From Silene latifolia (lineage: Eukaryota > Streptophyta > Magnoliopsida > Caryophyllales > Caryophyllaceae), in NCBI RefSeq assembly GCF_048544455.1, contig NC_133536.1, positions 193,877,325 through 193,941,324 on the forward strand: a stretch of 64,000 nucleotides of DNA. Direction: 5' to 3'. Positions 1-11,773 of the stretch are shown in pieces. How positions within the stretch are numbered: position 1 is the stretch's first letter; each line of letters opens with the position of its first letter. The translations under genes and the position numbers were made by a program. The notes beneath the pieces were generated by a model that did no database searches, was not told the DNA's origin, and was given only the letters and a program-made list of their open reading frames with translations.

Positions 1-598
1 ATTAATTATTATGGAGAATGCGAGATTTGTGCTTCTAATTAGCACCGGGTTTTATTGTTAATTGTGAGCAAGAAGTTGGATGTTGTCATATGGCTTTGTT
101 AGGTACTAGCTTGATCACCTGTACCTCCACATTCCCATAATTATCTTTGCCTCCTCTTACCCATTACCTCACATATCCATATATACCTCGGCATGTGTCA
201 TGGTCATCTGTTTGGTTGGAATGCATATGTACGGTTGTAGAGATTATTTTCATATTAGACTGCAAGCATGTTCTTATAGGTCGTAGTTAGGTGAGAGTCA
301 TTACAAAATGAATTCTTTCTATCTTATACATTATTCAACTTGTGCTTATTTGAGTGATTTGAGCAACCCGTGAGAGTTCAATATGATAAGTCTCTATAGT
401 TGACGGTTCAGCAGGTTTTTAACGACTCCATAACTCGTTTGCATGATTCATATTGCTAATTGATTGTTAGTTGCTGCATTAAATTGGTTTAGGCTAATCG
501 GTTTGCATTTCGCTCTGAGATTGAACTCGTTCCATTAGGTTTTAGGATCGAGTCTAGTTCTTGCTTGGGGACAAGCAAGGGTTTGGTTTGGGGAAGTT
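1..598 (+). other. 3' internal end of an Athila-like LTR retrotransposon
   Basis: No coding frame survives here. Just before the LTR at 599 the sequence reads CTTGGGGACAAGCAAGG and then GGTTTGGGGAAGTT. That purine-rich run directly abutting the LTR is the expected polypurine tract for plus-strand priming. From memory, a similar 'ttggggacaagcaa' phrase is common upstream of the 3' LTR in plant Athila elements. The rest of the element lies left of the window, so its genes and 5' LTR cannot be judged. Confidence 0.55.
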
Positions 599-2116
599 TG
601 ATGCGTGTCTTTTATATGACGTTTTACACCTAATTTTACACGCATTTCAGAGCTCATTTATGTAGTTTATGCTATTATTTGCCCCATTTCGTCTACTTTC
701 GTATTTTTTGTGTAATATTGCAGATTTATGCGGTAATGAGTAGAAATCAAGCTAAATCCGTCCCCGAGTACCTTGCATTGAATTTGACGTGAAGTATTTA
801 CTCAAGAAACGAACTTGGTGCGCATTTCGAGGCCCGAAAGACAAATTCACGAGAATTTAGAAGTCAAGTATCAGCTACTTCAGTCGATCGACCGCTGCCC
901 TTAGTCGATCGACCAGACCACGAGTTCCAGTAGCTACTGTTTAATACAGAGTAGTCGATCGACTGCCTTTCATGGTCGATCGACCAAGCTGCTAATCTGC
1001 GTGAATTAATAGGACGGGCAATAGAAAGCCCAAGGTGTATTAGGTTTTGCGAATAATGTTACGTTATATTCCTATATAACGTAACCTGACATTAAGCTTT
1101 AATCATTCAGTTTTCATTCAGTTTTTATCAGTTGTAGATCATAAAACAATTAGGGTTCTTGAGATTATTGTTCTTTCATTAAGCAAGTTACTTTTGCATT
1201 CGGTTTTCTGGATCCTTTCTCTGCAATTCCGTTTGGTATACTCCTGCTCTTATTTCAGTTTAATCGCTTTATTTCGTTCGTAGTATAGAATTGCTAGTTA
1301 GTTTCCCGAAGCCAAAATTATCGTTTATGTTATTTGTTTGTTTAATTATTTCAAGCATGAATTCAGTAGTTTATTTCATTAATCTTGTTGTTGTTTTCGT
1401 AATAATCATGAGTAGCTAAATTATTCGTGCTAGGATGTAGGGGATCTGTAGGTTAGGCGGCATTAGAATTAGTATGACCTGAAATCGCACGCCGGTCGAT
1501 CGACTGGGTTCCCCGGTCGATCGACTGACCACGCTGAGATTGTCTTCGTTTTAATTGATTTAAATTCTATATTTGACGAATCGAGTGCACGCGACTAGTT
1601 GAATGCTAAGTAAATGACTGACCCATTAGATCGAAAGATAGGGAAGGTTGTCAGACCACCAATTAAAATGACTAAACTATGCTAAGATCGAAAGATAGGT
1701 AAAGTTTAGGCTTTTAGTCACTTTTCAGGACGAGAGTCAGTACTAGTGATATTAGGGACCTGTAGCGAGATCGAAAGATGTTACTTGTTAAGACTGGACC
1801 GAGAGGACTTCTTATTCTCCCGTCTCACGTGATTTATTTCAGACCTACCTAGTATGCTGCCGCCGAAACCACAGTGAACCGATCATCTTAGTACCCCTTT
1901 TATTATTTGATTTAATCTACTTCTTTTATTTAGCTCGTTTAATTGCCATTAGTTATAGACCAAATCAAATCAAAACCCCCACATTTGTTACCCTAGACTA
2001 GAATTAGATAACTAATAATTACATCTGCCTCTCTGTGGTTCGACCCTGCTACCGCTATCTATAGTTGTAGTTAGGAATTATAAATTTATCTTTGGTGCAC
2101 ATAACGACGGGCATCA
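599..2116 (+). repeat. Athila-like 3' LTR (TGATGC...GCATCA)
   Basis: The segment begins TGATGC and ends GCATCA, a perfect 6-bp terminal inverted repeat of the TG...CA type. A polypurine tract lies immediately upstream. It contains four or more copies of GGTCGATCGACC-like palindromes (about 883-990 and 1494-1530). A TATA-like box, CCTATATAACG, lies near 1070. The 3' part has a phrase about a 'gtggttcgaccctgctacc' region that I associate with Athila LTR ends. A diverged partial copy of the same LTR type lies at 55988. The target duplication cannot be tested because the 5' LTR is outside the window. Confidence 0.7.
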
Positions 2117-2905
2117 GTTTTCATGGTTTATTGTCAACTCAGTACTGTTGATTGCCTAGAGAGTCTTTGTTGATGTACACTTGGATTAGTGTCATTGTTG
2201 ATGATCGGTTGTAGTAGCTGATTAACATTATGTTGAAATAGTAGTTGGTGATTGTTGTTTGTACAGCTGGTTGTGTTTGTCGTCTGCGGTTCTCAAGGTG
2301 CGTCCTCGGCTAAGTGGAGTCACTTGCGGGAGTGACTTCACGCCCTTGATTCGCCTTCTGTGGAACCCGCCACAGAAGGGATGTGCACATTAAGGAACAT
2401 GGGTTTATCGTTCAGATAGATGAGCGGGGCTTAGGTGGGAACGGCTCCGGTCCCCCACTGGCAGAACTTGACCTTTGGGCAGCCAGAGATGTGTGGTTGG
2501 TTGGAGGAAGTGGTGTGTGTAATGTTGTCATTGTGTTGTGTCTGCTTTTGTATTGTTACCTCAGTTGATAACCTTGTGTGGTTTTGTTGTGTTGTCTTTT
2601 TGTATTATGTCTGCCGTGATCCACTATGGTGAGCAGTCAGTCTTAGCAGGTTGATGTTTGGACCATAGCTGGGTGCTTAGAGGGACGAGTCTATCAGGAG
2701 TCATGGCTGAGATAGTTTCACATAGCTGATAGTAGTTTTGAGTTGTATCTTTCTTTTCGTATGTTGGTTTAAATCACTTGTAATATAATATAATCCTTCT
2801 TTTATCGACATTTGATTATTACTGTCCTCGGGCAACTGATATGGTAACGCCCTTATCTGCTAGGGAAGGTCTTGTTAAGGCTCCTTGGTGGATGGGGGTG
2901 TTACA
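2117..2905 (+). repeat. Element A 5' LTR, right part only
   Basis: From about 2134 (ACTCAGTACTG) to 2905 this matches the right part of the Element A 3' LTR (24376-25138) and the two Element B LTRs. It ends GGGGGTGTTACA, followed after three bases by the primer binding site, as a 5' LTR should. The left part is lost to the Athila-like insertion. The first ~17 bases (2117-2133) do not match the sister LTRs, so the junction is not a clean simple insertion. Confidence 0.8.
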
Positions 2906-2908
2906 AAG

Positions 2909-2920
2909 TGGTATCAGAGC
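2909..2920 (+). other. Primer binding site of Element A (initiator tRNA-Met type)
   Basis: TGGTATCAGAGC lies three bases after the LTR end at 2905. This is the usual plant primer-binding sequence complementary to the 3' end of initiator tRNA-Met. The same sequence at the same spacing is found in Element B. Confidence 0.85.
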
Positions 2921-4533
2921 GATAATTTTGGAACCTGTAACAAATAGGCCCAATGAACGTAGTGAGTCTAATAAAATGAACCTAGTGTATGCATGTTCAG
3001 AGCCCCACGAATGCTTGATTTTGAGTGAGTAGGCGCTCTCATTTCAAAATCACGGCCCCATTATGCTTAAACCAGTCACCGGAAATGGGAATATCGAGTC
3101 GGGAATTATGTGCTTAGTGTGTATGATGGTTAAGTTAGAAATAACTGTGATGGAGTCTCCGGTATTGTTTAGTGCGTGTAATTGTGATGATGAGCTGTGT
3201 AGATTTGTGGTTGAATGGAAGTGTGTGCAGATGTAGTTGAGATGGTAAAAGTATTGATAGTTGCATGACAAGTATTGGGTGACGTGGTGATCATAATGAG
3301 CTCTAAGTCTTTGTATGCGTACTAGTTTATAAAGGAATTGTGAGTCTTTGTATATGACGATAATAGTAAGTTGTAGGTGTTGTACTAGTTGTAATGTTCG
3401 TCAAGTAGTAATTGGAATTGTGACGGGTGAATTTGTGGAGTACTTTTGTATTATGGCATAATTGAGTCGGATATTTGGTTGATGAATTGTTGTGGCATGA
3501 TTGGAATTTCAGCAAATTTGAGTAATATAGGATGGTTTATTGTTGAATGGATGCTTAGAGTGGTGTATATATAAGTTGGATAGTTGAGTTTGCAAGTGCA
3601 TAATTAGAAGTGAAGTAATGTGTTGATTGCATATACGAATAGTTAATGGCATGGTGAATCGTTTTGCGTGATGTTTGTTATAGGATGGAATGATATGTGT
3701 AATGTTTGGGTGAAATAGTTGAGTTACATTTGAGTAGTAATAATGTGTCGTGAATGAATATAATAATCTGTTACGATTTCCAAATATACTTTGAGATCGA
3801 CACGAGTTGTTATTTTGCAGGAATCGTTTGCTAAACTAGTAACTTTTGACTTTTTCCCTAACCTTGATCGACCGAGTACGAGTGCTTACTCCACTGAGTA
3901 GACCTCATTCGATTTAGTTGAGGAGTTATAAGATCGAAAAAGCTGGAACTGGCAGCGAAAATTCGATTGAGTAGCTCCAACTCGATCGAGTAGAGGCCAC
4001 TCGATCGAGTGCCTTACTTACTCGATCGAGTAAGTGAACAGTACACGGGTTTATACGGGTTTCTTATACCCTTTACCTATCTTCTTTCTTCTTATTTTCC
4101 TTCATATCTAAACCCTAATTTCCTCTAAAACTCTTTTATTCTCTCAAAAACTTGGTGATTTTGTGTTGATTCTTGGTTTTCTTCTTGTTTATTTCGTCCT
4201 TTCCACTTGCTAATCATTCAAGGTAAGAATGTTCATCCTTTTCTATGTTTTTAATCAATTAGAAACATGTAAAGTGTTGGTGTTTTTTTTCGGAAAATTC
4301 GATTTGTATACATGTATTCTTGCTTATAATTGTTGTAACATGAAGTAATTGCTTTAATTTGTTGATTATTGATGCTAGAAATAGAAAAATCGTATCAATA
4401 TGGGGGTTTGAATGGACCGAAATTTCTAGGGTTTGGGGATTCAAATTGAATTTTGTTTGTCTTTTGCATATGAACGGGGGAAATTTAAGTAATGTATGTT
4501 ATGAGTATCATGTTTAGAGTTGATTTTGATGAG
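2921..4533 (+). other. Untranslated leader of Element A with palindrome cluster
   Basis: No credible coding frame. It aligns over its length with the Element B leader (11774-13089 plus 15525-15850). A cluster of ACTCGATCGAGT-type palindromes lies at about 3955-4035. It is followed by a pyrimidine-rich stretch and a good splice-donor-like AAGGTAAG near 4219. A TTGCAGGA acceptor-like sequence occurs near 3818. Whether the leader RNA is spliced cannot be told from sequence alone. Confidence 0.6.
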
Positions 4534-5419
4534 TATCAAACAGCTGCATCGCCCGCTCCTCATCCGCATTAAGATGAACCCTACTGGCGTCCATCTTGAG
4601 CTTACTCCGGGAGACCCATTTTTCACGCTCCCCCTTACTCTCGCACCGCAAGTTGACTTGGTGCTGGAAGGACCGGGGCAGCGGATAGTCATCCGGCACC
4701 ATAACGTACACCCACCGCTCTTTCCAGTCCTTGCAGGAGGAAAGCTTATCAACGGAAATGTAGCCCGACTCCATCTGCACGCTGTACCACCCCACTTTAC
4801 CGGGGGTCGATGGCCGAAGATGATGGAGCCGGCGGAATAGGTTAACTGTAGGGACCTCCCCCTTAAAGAGACAGAGCCACACAAAGCCAACTATCGTCCT
4901 AATGGCCAACGGATGCAGTTGAGCCACAGCGACGTTCATAGCTTTGATGATGGCCGTGACGTATTCATTCAAAGGAAACCGGAGCCCATACTCCAGGTGC
5001 CTGATATATACGCCGATATGACCCGGGGGAGGGCAACAGACCGCCTGACCCTCCTCAGGGATAACAATTTTGTACCCCTCACCAAAGGAGAAATGACCCT
5101 CGAAAAGAGTTCCACCGGAACAACTGGCGAATTTATTGGTCCAGGCACGGTCAAGACCAGTCATGCAGGCCTCGCCGTGATCCAGGAGATGCGGCCTCTC
5201 ATCACCAAAAGGAATCCTTTCCTCATCGTCATCATCAAAATCTTCATCAGCTTCGTCATCATCCTCCCAACCCTCCAAAACTTTCGGGTCAACTTCGGGA
5301 GAAGGAGACCTAGGACCCCCGGAACTTAGCGGGACGGCGGCCAGTGCCTCCTCTTCATCAAGACGCGACGGGGAACCCCCCGGCGCACAGTTACTAGGTC
5401 CGGCATCAGCAGAAGACAT
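4514..5419 (-). CDS. Antisense extra ORF of Tat-like element (Transposase_28/plant mobile protein type)
   Basis: An uninterrupted 301-codon frame runs opposite to its host element. Residues 1-70 are low-complexity, with a strongly acidic run (DDDEADEDFDDDDEE). Residues about 110-215 look like the 'putative gypsy-type transposon' domain (Pfam Transposase_28 as I recall it): GLRFPLNEYV, then VAQLHPLAIRTIVGF, then GWYSVQ, then KDWKERWVYV. The function of this family is unknown. It travels as an antisense extra gene in Tat-lineage Ty3 elements. The last few codons before the stop (HQNQL) read into Element A sequence at the insertion junction, so the natural C-terminus is lost and the frame is chimeric. 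The family call is from motif memory and was not searched. Confidence 0.6.
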   Translation of the reverse strand: MSSADAGPSNCAPGGSPSRLDEEEALAAVPLSSGGPRSPSPEVDPKVLEGWEDDDEADEDFDDDDEERIPFGDERPHLLDHGEACMTGLDRAWTNKFASCSGGTLFEGHFSFGEGYKIVIPEEGQAVCCPPPGHIGVYIRHLEYGLRFPLNEYVTAIIKAMNVAVAQLHPLAIRTIVGFVWLCLFKGEVPTVNLFRRLHHLRPSTPGKVGWYSVQMESGYISVDKLSSCKDWKERWVYVMVPDDYPLPRSFQHQVNLRCESKGEREKWVSRSKLKMDASRVHLNADEERAMQLFDTHQNQL

Positions 5420-6684
5420 GGTAGCAACAATTACTTAACAAAATAAGAGATTGAGAAAAATTTGTTTGTTTACCTTGAAGAAAAGCACCAGCCGAAGTAA
5501 CGACTCTGAAGATTAGATGAGAAAGAAGCCCTTGAAAGTTTAGAGAAAAGAAAATTTTAGGGAAAATGAAATTGGTGGCCAATTTCAGGGACTAACTGCC
5601 CTATTTATAGGGAAAAGCCCATGAAGGAGGACCAATCAGGGCACAGCCCATGAAACGTCAGCCAATCAGCGAACAGACACGTGTCAGACCTGCAACCACG
5701 GAATGTCAATCATTGCAACAGTTGAACGTCAATCAATGAAACAGTGACCAAGCGTCTTCAACACGCCCCTTCATATCTCTTTGCCTATTCATCTTCCTCA
5801 ACAAATTCCTAAGTATCTGTTCTCCGCCGGCCACATGATCAACCAAGCTAGGTAGCACCGGCCGGGGGCAATCAAAAACAACCGGCACTCTCAACCCTGG
5901 TCTCGGCCAACGTCACTCTCTTTTCCACATCGGATGCCCTTTACACATCCATGTGGAGGGGGGATATGGTACGGCCTAAGCAGAACCAAGCCGAGGTAGA
6001 AGAGGCCGAGAAAGAAAATTTTTACTTGCGCAGAATATACGCTCAACATACATCGGAGCCCATACCACGGCATAGACTACGCTGGGGGCAAATTGATGGG
6101 GCATATTCTGCACCCGCTGACCGAGTCAACACATTGAGCAAGGTCAAAGATATCCACAGCAAGTCAACGACCTAGACAGCCTCACCGACGCAGCCTGTCG
6201 GCCTGTCTCTTGTGCCTCGGCTGGGACAACTAGCCAGCCGGGGCACATATCCGCGAACTCATACCCAAGACCCCTCGGCGGCGAGTCAATAGGGCCCGCC
6301 GGCCTGCCATGGGTCCCTCGGCCGAGGGTAGATCAGTCTTTCCACCTGCTAGCCACTTGGCCACTTGGCCACTACGTGACAAAAGGTGAAAGTCTATAAA
6401 TACTCCTCAACTCTCATTGAGGAGGATATACACAATTTAACCTAAGAATCACTATTCATCTGGTAATATCTTCCTTATCTCTCTACAAAATATACTTCGC
6501 CAAGTAACAACAACTTATCTCTTTAAGTTTACTGACTTGAGCGTCGGAGTGAGTTCGCTCGGTCCAAAGCCGAGCCCTCAGTTTGTTCATCGTTTCAGGA
6601 GACCGAAAGGAGGATTCAATCAAAGACGTCATTCTACAAGCACGGGTGGTAACAAATAACTGCTCTGGAATTACACCCGGAACA
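4534..6684 (+). mobile_element. 5'-truncated Tat-like LTR retrotransposon fragment
   Basis: Comparing Elements A and B, A departs from B at about 4533 and rejoins at about 6682 (AACTCCGTCTTAAA), which brackets an insertion. It holds an antisense gene (4514-5419), a polypurine tract GCTGGGGGCAAAT (6081-6093) and an LTR (6094-6684). An antisense extra gene between pol and the 3' LTR is known from Tat-lineage Ty3 elements such as Grande and Retand. Everything upstream of that gene is missing, so this is a truncated 3' end. Exact ends are uncertain by a few bases and no clear target duplication is visible. Confidence 0.65.
6094..6684 (+). repeat. Tat-like 3' LTR
   Basis: It starts TGATGGGGC directly after the GGGGG-containing polypurine tract. 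It contains a TATA box (TATAAATA, 6395-6402) and ends GGAACA close to where Element A sequence resumes. An alternative end is GGTAACA at about 6652. No second copy is in the window for alignment. Confidence 0.55.
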
Positions 6685-6995
6685 ACTCCGTCTTAAAAGT
6701 GCCCCAAACTGAAAATCGCCCCAATTTTTTTGATGGTTACTTAATTTGGGAAGCTATTTTCAAAGTTTAATACCTTGAATTTGTTAGTTGATGTGTTAAC
6801 TGATGTTATGCTTCCCATAATTTTTATAGCTATAAGACCGTCTGATGAGAATTTGAAAGTTGTATACTTGAAACTTTTTGGATTGTTTGGTGAAAGTGTG
6901 TATATACTTGTTCTTTCTTTTATAACTATGCATAAAGGTTTATGTACATTCAAGTAAGTGTTTGTCTGTGTGCCTAAAATGTGTGTTGAAAACAG

Positions 6996-8515
6996 ATGCC
7001 GAAACCTATAGTTGGTACCCGTCAGAGTAACAGGGGGAGAGCTTCTGAGCCTGAGGTTGGTGAAGGGAGTGGGGATCTACGGTTCTATCTGTGCCTGAGT
7101 ACCCTGCTATCGTCTTTGCTGATTTCAAGCAAAGAGATGCATTTGTCGACTTACAGAGATGTCGTTTAAAACCTACCCGATGTATCGACACCACACTCTT
7201 AACAGGCCTAGGGGTGGAGACGGATGTGAGACACATCTTTGAGACTTTGGGTTTGACCGGGTTGTACCATCTTAGGAAATGCTCCTATGCCTTTTTTACC
7301 TTGGAGTTTATGAGTTCTTTTCTTTATGATTCGGCGGAAAAGACCGTCCAATTCCGTCTCATGAACACTAGTTTTCTTTTGACCATGGATACGTTTGCCA
7401 CCCACCTTGGCCTTGCCCGACCGGAGAATGGAGCCCTTAGAGACATCCCAACTGAGAGTGGAGCTATTAGTCTCATGCCTTGCTTTACCGGCAATCCCGC
7501 CCTCACCTCTAGCAATATGTTGATCAATGATGTGCAACACATCACTTTGAAGATTTTTCTTCATGCCTTGACTTGTTTACTCTATGATCGGAGAGATGTG
7601 AGTAAGCTTAACTCACATGAGGTGATGTTTCTTGCGGCCTACCTTAACCCCACCGGAGCCTCGAGAGTCTCTTTCAGTGCCCCGACCATAGTATGTGCTA
7701 GCCTAGCTTTGATGGCCTTATCTGACACCCGTTTCTTGAGTTGTGGTGCCATTGCCACATGGTTGGCGGAGCGGTTGACCACCTTTGAGGCCTCCTTGGC
7801 CTATACACCTTTGAACCCGTCGATGCCTACCTTAGACCGTGAGTACTTTCTCGACCAGAAATGGTTGAGGACTTTGGAGGGTGGTGGGTTATCTTGGAGA
7901 GTTTGGGGGATGAGTTGGTTGAGGATACCTGCCTCCGAGCACCTTCCCGTGACCGAGCCTTTGGCAGCGGCAATAATGGCAGCTGATTCTGACGATGAGG
8001 AGGAAGCTCCTATGCGGCAGTATTACCTCATTGATCCGGATATTTTAGAGGTGATGCCTAAGCCGACGAAGACAGATCAGGCTAGACCCGAGAATAGGCA
8101 GCCTAGAGTTGGGAGAGGACCGCGACGGGTGAGGGAGAGGATGGCTGAGACCCAGCCAGAGCAGCATGTGCCTTCACAGCATCAGTTTCCCAGCTATCCT
8201 TCCTTCTTCGGTCCGTAGATGAGAGTGAGTGAGCTCACGGAGAGAGTGTCTGCTACCTTGACACTCCGGAACCTTCATGAGATGGCTTATGTTCAGGGCA
8301 TTGAGACAGAGGCAGCCCAGCCGGTGTGGTGGAGAGGTGTTGGAGACGACAGTGGGGTCTTTCATTCCTTTGGCATGGAGCGGTCTAATTGGGGAAAGCC
8401 TACGAATTACCCCTACGGTTGCTTGGCACCATGGCGAGTGGGAGCCGATTCTGGTACAGGTGATGTCGCAGGTGCGGGTACAGCTGAAGCGGGCACGTCC
8501 GGAGGTGGAGGTTGA
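6996..8515 (+). pseudogene. Athila-ORF1-like gene of Element A, two breaks
   Basis: The frame starts at ATG 6996 (MPKPIVGTRQS). It loses one base near 7071 relative to Element B, continues in another frame from 7091, hits a stop at 8216-8218, and resumes at 8219 (MRVSELTERVS) to 8515. The core resembles the ATHILA ORF-1 family: YAFFTLEFMSSF followed by VQFRLMNTSFLLTM and FATHLGLA. Later parts are acidic (DSDDEEEAP), then basic (RVGRGPRRVRER), and end Gly-rich. The family's role is not established. It has been treated as gag-like or accessory. The copy in Element B has different breaks, so an intact ancestor of about 500 residues is implied. No pol gene follows. Confidence 0.7.
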
Positions 8516-10101
8516 GATGAGATGATGGATTAGCAGACCTTGGAGTGACGATGCTCCATTTTGTTCTATCTTGTTTGCATGGATTTATACTTGGACGGTA
8601 CTTGTTGTGGTTGATACATTTGTTTTACTTTGGATAGTATTTTGGCCATAAGGCCGTATTTTGGTTGTTTTTTTTAGGACTCGTTCTGCAGGTGATTGAT
8701 GTCAGAGTTGACATTCCGACTTATGTATATATATTTCCTTGGTTTGCTTGTGATCGTGTGGAGTGTTTGGACCTGTGGCTACTCAATCGAGTGCCCCTCA
8801 CTCGATCGAGTATCCGCAGGGGTGATTTAAAAGTGCATTCTGATCTCGACGTACTCGATCGAGTAACTGATGAACTCGATCGAGTAACATCAGCTCGATC
8901 GAGTAACTCACAAGCTCAATCGAGTGCCCCTGTAGACTGGTAATTTCGTTTTTAAATTTGTTTGTATCTTCGCATTGGTGGTTCTTGTGAGAATGCTTCT
9001 TATTTTTTGGCATGTTATATCTTTGTTCCGTCTCAACGGTGGTTATATAGTTGTGAGTATTTGTATGGTTTAGACAATTTAGGTGTTGTTTATATAATCT
9101 CGCATGATAAATCGGATTACCTCAAGTAATATAGTGTGTGGTGGTTATATTACTTGTTGCATAGGTTGTATGGTCACATAAGAAAATATGTCATGTATGG
9201 TATAATAATGGATGACGGAATATGTAATTGTGTGGTCCACTATACCGATGGTTTTATACAAAGGAATCATGGGTACCTAATGTCACATGTCATGGTCGCC
9301 GTGAGTCTCAACGTATAGCATGAGTTGTTTGTAATGTCAATGTGGAATAATAATTTATCGACTTGTGTAATAGTTAAAGTTGTTTTGATGGTGAACTTCG
9401 GGGACGAAGTTCCTTTCAAGAGGGGAAGAGTAATGTCGCATGGGTAAAAGACGTAACTATGGCAATTTATAATACTTTTATTACAATTTTGTAGTGTTTT
9501 AAATGGTTATTTGGGTAATTTCGTAGTGATTATTGTACAATTGAGTGGTAGTTTGCAATTGTTGAATAAGTTAGCATGTTGTTGTATCTTGTTTTCAAGA
9601 CATTGTTCACTATGTTGTCATGTAATTGTATGTTAGCGGTTAAATAATAAAATTGTTTTAAACAATTAATGTGAATGAGTGAAATGAATGATATGTTGTG
9701 GTGTGTCAGTAATCGATAACTCTTGCTTTTGGGTGTTTTGTAACTGATGGTGGTTGGCAAGTAATAGATGGAGGAATAGACTGATGGTTGTGTTGGTTTA
9801 TATTTGAGTAATAACATGAGATGAGTGCAACTAATAGTCGAGTTGGTTGTCTTTGTGTACAATGTGTATTTAGTGATTCAATAGGAAGTTGGTGATTTGA
9901 TAGAAAGTCGTGTTGTGTAATATGTGCTGAGGTAGATGATGATGATGGTTGATGAACAGTCATAGCAGGATGACATTTCTAAACGGGGGCGTTGGCCTGT
10001 GTCGGGTGGATAGTGGTAGTAGCCTTGGTTACTTTGACCTTGTCTCGTGGGGGAGGATGGGCCGAACTTTGGGGCCGAACTTCTTTTTAAGGGGGGAAGA
10101 C
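8516..10101 (+). other. 3' noncoding region of Element A with palindromes and two polypurine-like modules
   Basis: There is no coding frame. ACTCGATCGAGT-type palindromes cluster at about 8783-8925. A module GAACTTCGGGGACGAAGTTC followed by a purine run ending GAGGGGAAGAG lies at about 9393-9430. A second version (GAACTTTGGGGCCGAAC, then AAGGGGGGAAGAC) ends at 10101 against the LTR and is the real polypurine tract. Element B has the same duplicated arrangement. Confidence 0.65.
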
Positions 10102-10425
10102 TGCAATACCCGTCCTTTTAGGGACCCGTTGACTGACCTTAGACACCCGCCTTGACCTTCGGAAAACTTGTGAGTGATGACTTGTGACGATGTGAGTCTT
10201 TGTGTGCTTGTTACTCAATCTAGATGAGGCTACTGGATCGAGTAGCTTGGGAGCTCGATTGAGTAGAGGTCACTCAATCGAGTAAGGGCGTTACTCGATC
10301 GAGTAAGTGCGTTACTCGATCGAGTAAGTGCGTTACTCGATCGAGTAACGGGTTTGCAGCGGGGAATTATAAATCGTAAGTCGTGAAACCCAAATCATTT
10401 CTCTACCTTTCTTCCTAAACCTAAT
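10102..10425 (+). repeat. Element A 3' LTR, first part
   Basis: It starts TGCAATACCCGTCC after the polypurine tract, while its sisters start TGTAATACCC. It contains six ACTCGATCGAGT-like palindromes (about 10205-10345) and a TATA-like AATTATAAATCG near 10366. It is cut at 10425 by Element B. CTAAT (10421-10425) is the left target duplication. The LTR continues at 23771. Confidence 0.85.
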
Positions 10426-11758
10426 TGTAATACCCGTCCTTCTAGGGACCCGTTGACCGGCCTTAGACACCTATCTTGACCTTCGGGAACCTTACGAGTG
10501 ATGACTGGTGACTATGTGAACTTTGGCTTGTGTGTTACTCGATCTAGCTAAGGCTACTCAATCGAGTAGCTTGGGGGCTCGATCGAGTAGGGGTCACTCG
10601 ATCGAGTAAGTCAGTTACTCGATCGAGTAACGGGTTTGTAGCGGGGAATTATAAATCGTGTTTCGTGAAACCTCAAATCATTTCCACACTTTATTTCCTA
10701 AACCTAGATGTCGTCACTCTCCTTTCTCCTTCATCATAGTCCTTGCCCTGAGGTCCTTGAGGATGCCCACACCGTGGGGATGGGATACTTGAGTCGGGTA
10801 GCGGTCTTCACGCCGGATTGTTATACGTAGGTATGCCATCGTCATCATCATCATTGTTGTTGTTTCAGTTAGGGTTATGGTAATAGTGATAGATGTTTGT
10901 ACTGTGTGTATAGGTGTTTTGCTTGGTTGATTGGTATCGTATGGTCGGACGTGGAATCGCTGCTGTTGGTTAAAGGTAGGTTCGCCTACTCAGTACTGTT
11001 GGTTGTCTAGAGGGTCTTTTGATGTGGTCTGATTGATGTGGTGTCGGTATGGTTGATTGATAGTGGTAATTGGTTGGTGTTGCGTTGTTTTGATTATCGT
11101 TGTTGTTGTACAGCTGATTGTGATTGTTTGTCTCTGGTTCTCGAGGTGCGTACTCGGCTGAGTGGAGTCACTTGCGGGAGTGGCTTCACGCCCGTAGTTC
11201 GCATTCCGTGGAACCCGCCACAGGAAGGGATATGCATATTAATGGACATGAGTTATTGCTCAGTTTGATGAGAGTGGCTTAGGTGGGAACGGCTGCGGTC
11301 TCCCACTAGCAGGGCTGGTCCAGTTGTCAGTCGGTGACGGTGATTGATCGGAGGAGATGTAGTGCGTGTGTTTTGTTATGCTTGCATTGTGTCTGTGGTT
11401 GTGTGTCTGTTCCCTCAGCTGCTGACCTTGTGTGGTTTTGTTTGTTGTTTGTTTCTGTTGTGTCTGCCATGATCCACCTATGGTGAGCAGTCTGTCTTAG
11501 CAGGTGTATTTTGGATGATAGCTGGGTGCTTGGAGGGACGAGTCTATCACAAGTCACGACAGAAGAAGTTCTCATAGTAGATAGTGGTTTTGAGTTGTAC
11601 CTTTTGTATGTCATTAGTTTTGTTAATCACTTGTAAAATAACTTAATTGTTCTTTTATCGACATTTGATATTTAATGTCCTCGGGCAACCGAGATGGTGA
11701 CTCCCTTATATGCTCGGGAAGGTCTTGTTAAGTCTCCTGAGTATATGGGAGTGTCACA
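10426..11758 (+). repeat. Element B 5' LTR
   Basis: It starts TGTAATACCC and ends GTGTCACA. Palindromes lie at about 10541-10642, followed by AATTATAAATCG as a TATA-like box near 10650. A hairpin CTCGG-GCAA-CCGAG lies at 11680-11693. Length is 1333 bp against 1332 bp for the 3' LTR. Confidence 0.9.
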
Positions 11759-11761
11759 AAG

Positions 11762-11773
11762 TGGTATCAGAGC
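11762..11773 (+). other. Primer binding site of Element B (initiator tRNA-Met type)
   Basis: TGGTATCAGAGC, three bases after the LTR end at 11758, identical to the site in Element A. Confidence 0.85.

Noticed and set aside
2383-2632. Two overlapping plus-strand frames
   Set aside because: They lie inside the Element A LTR and have matching shadows in the sister LTRs with no conservation pattern of coding sequence.
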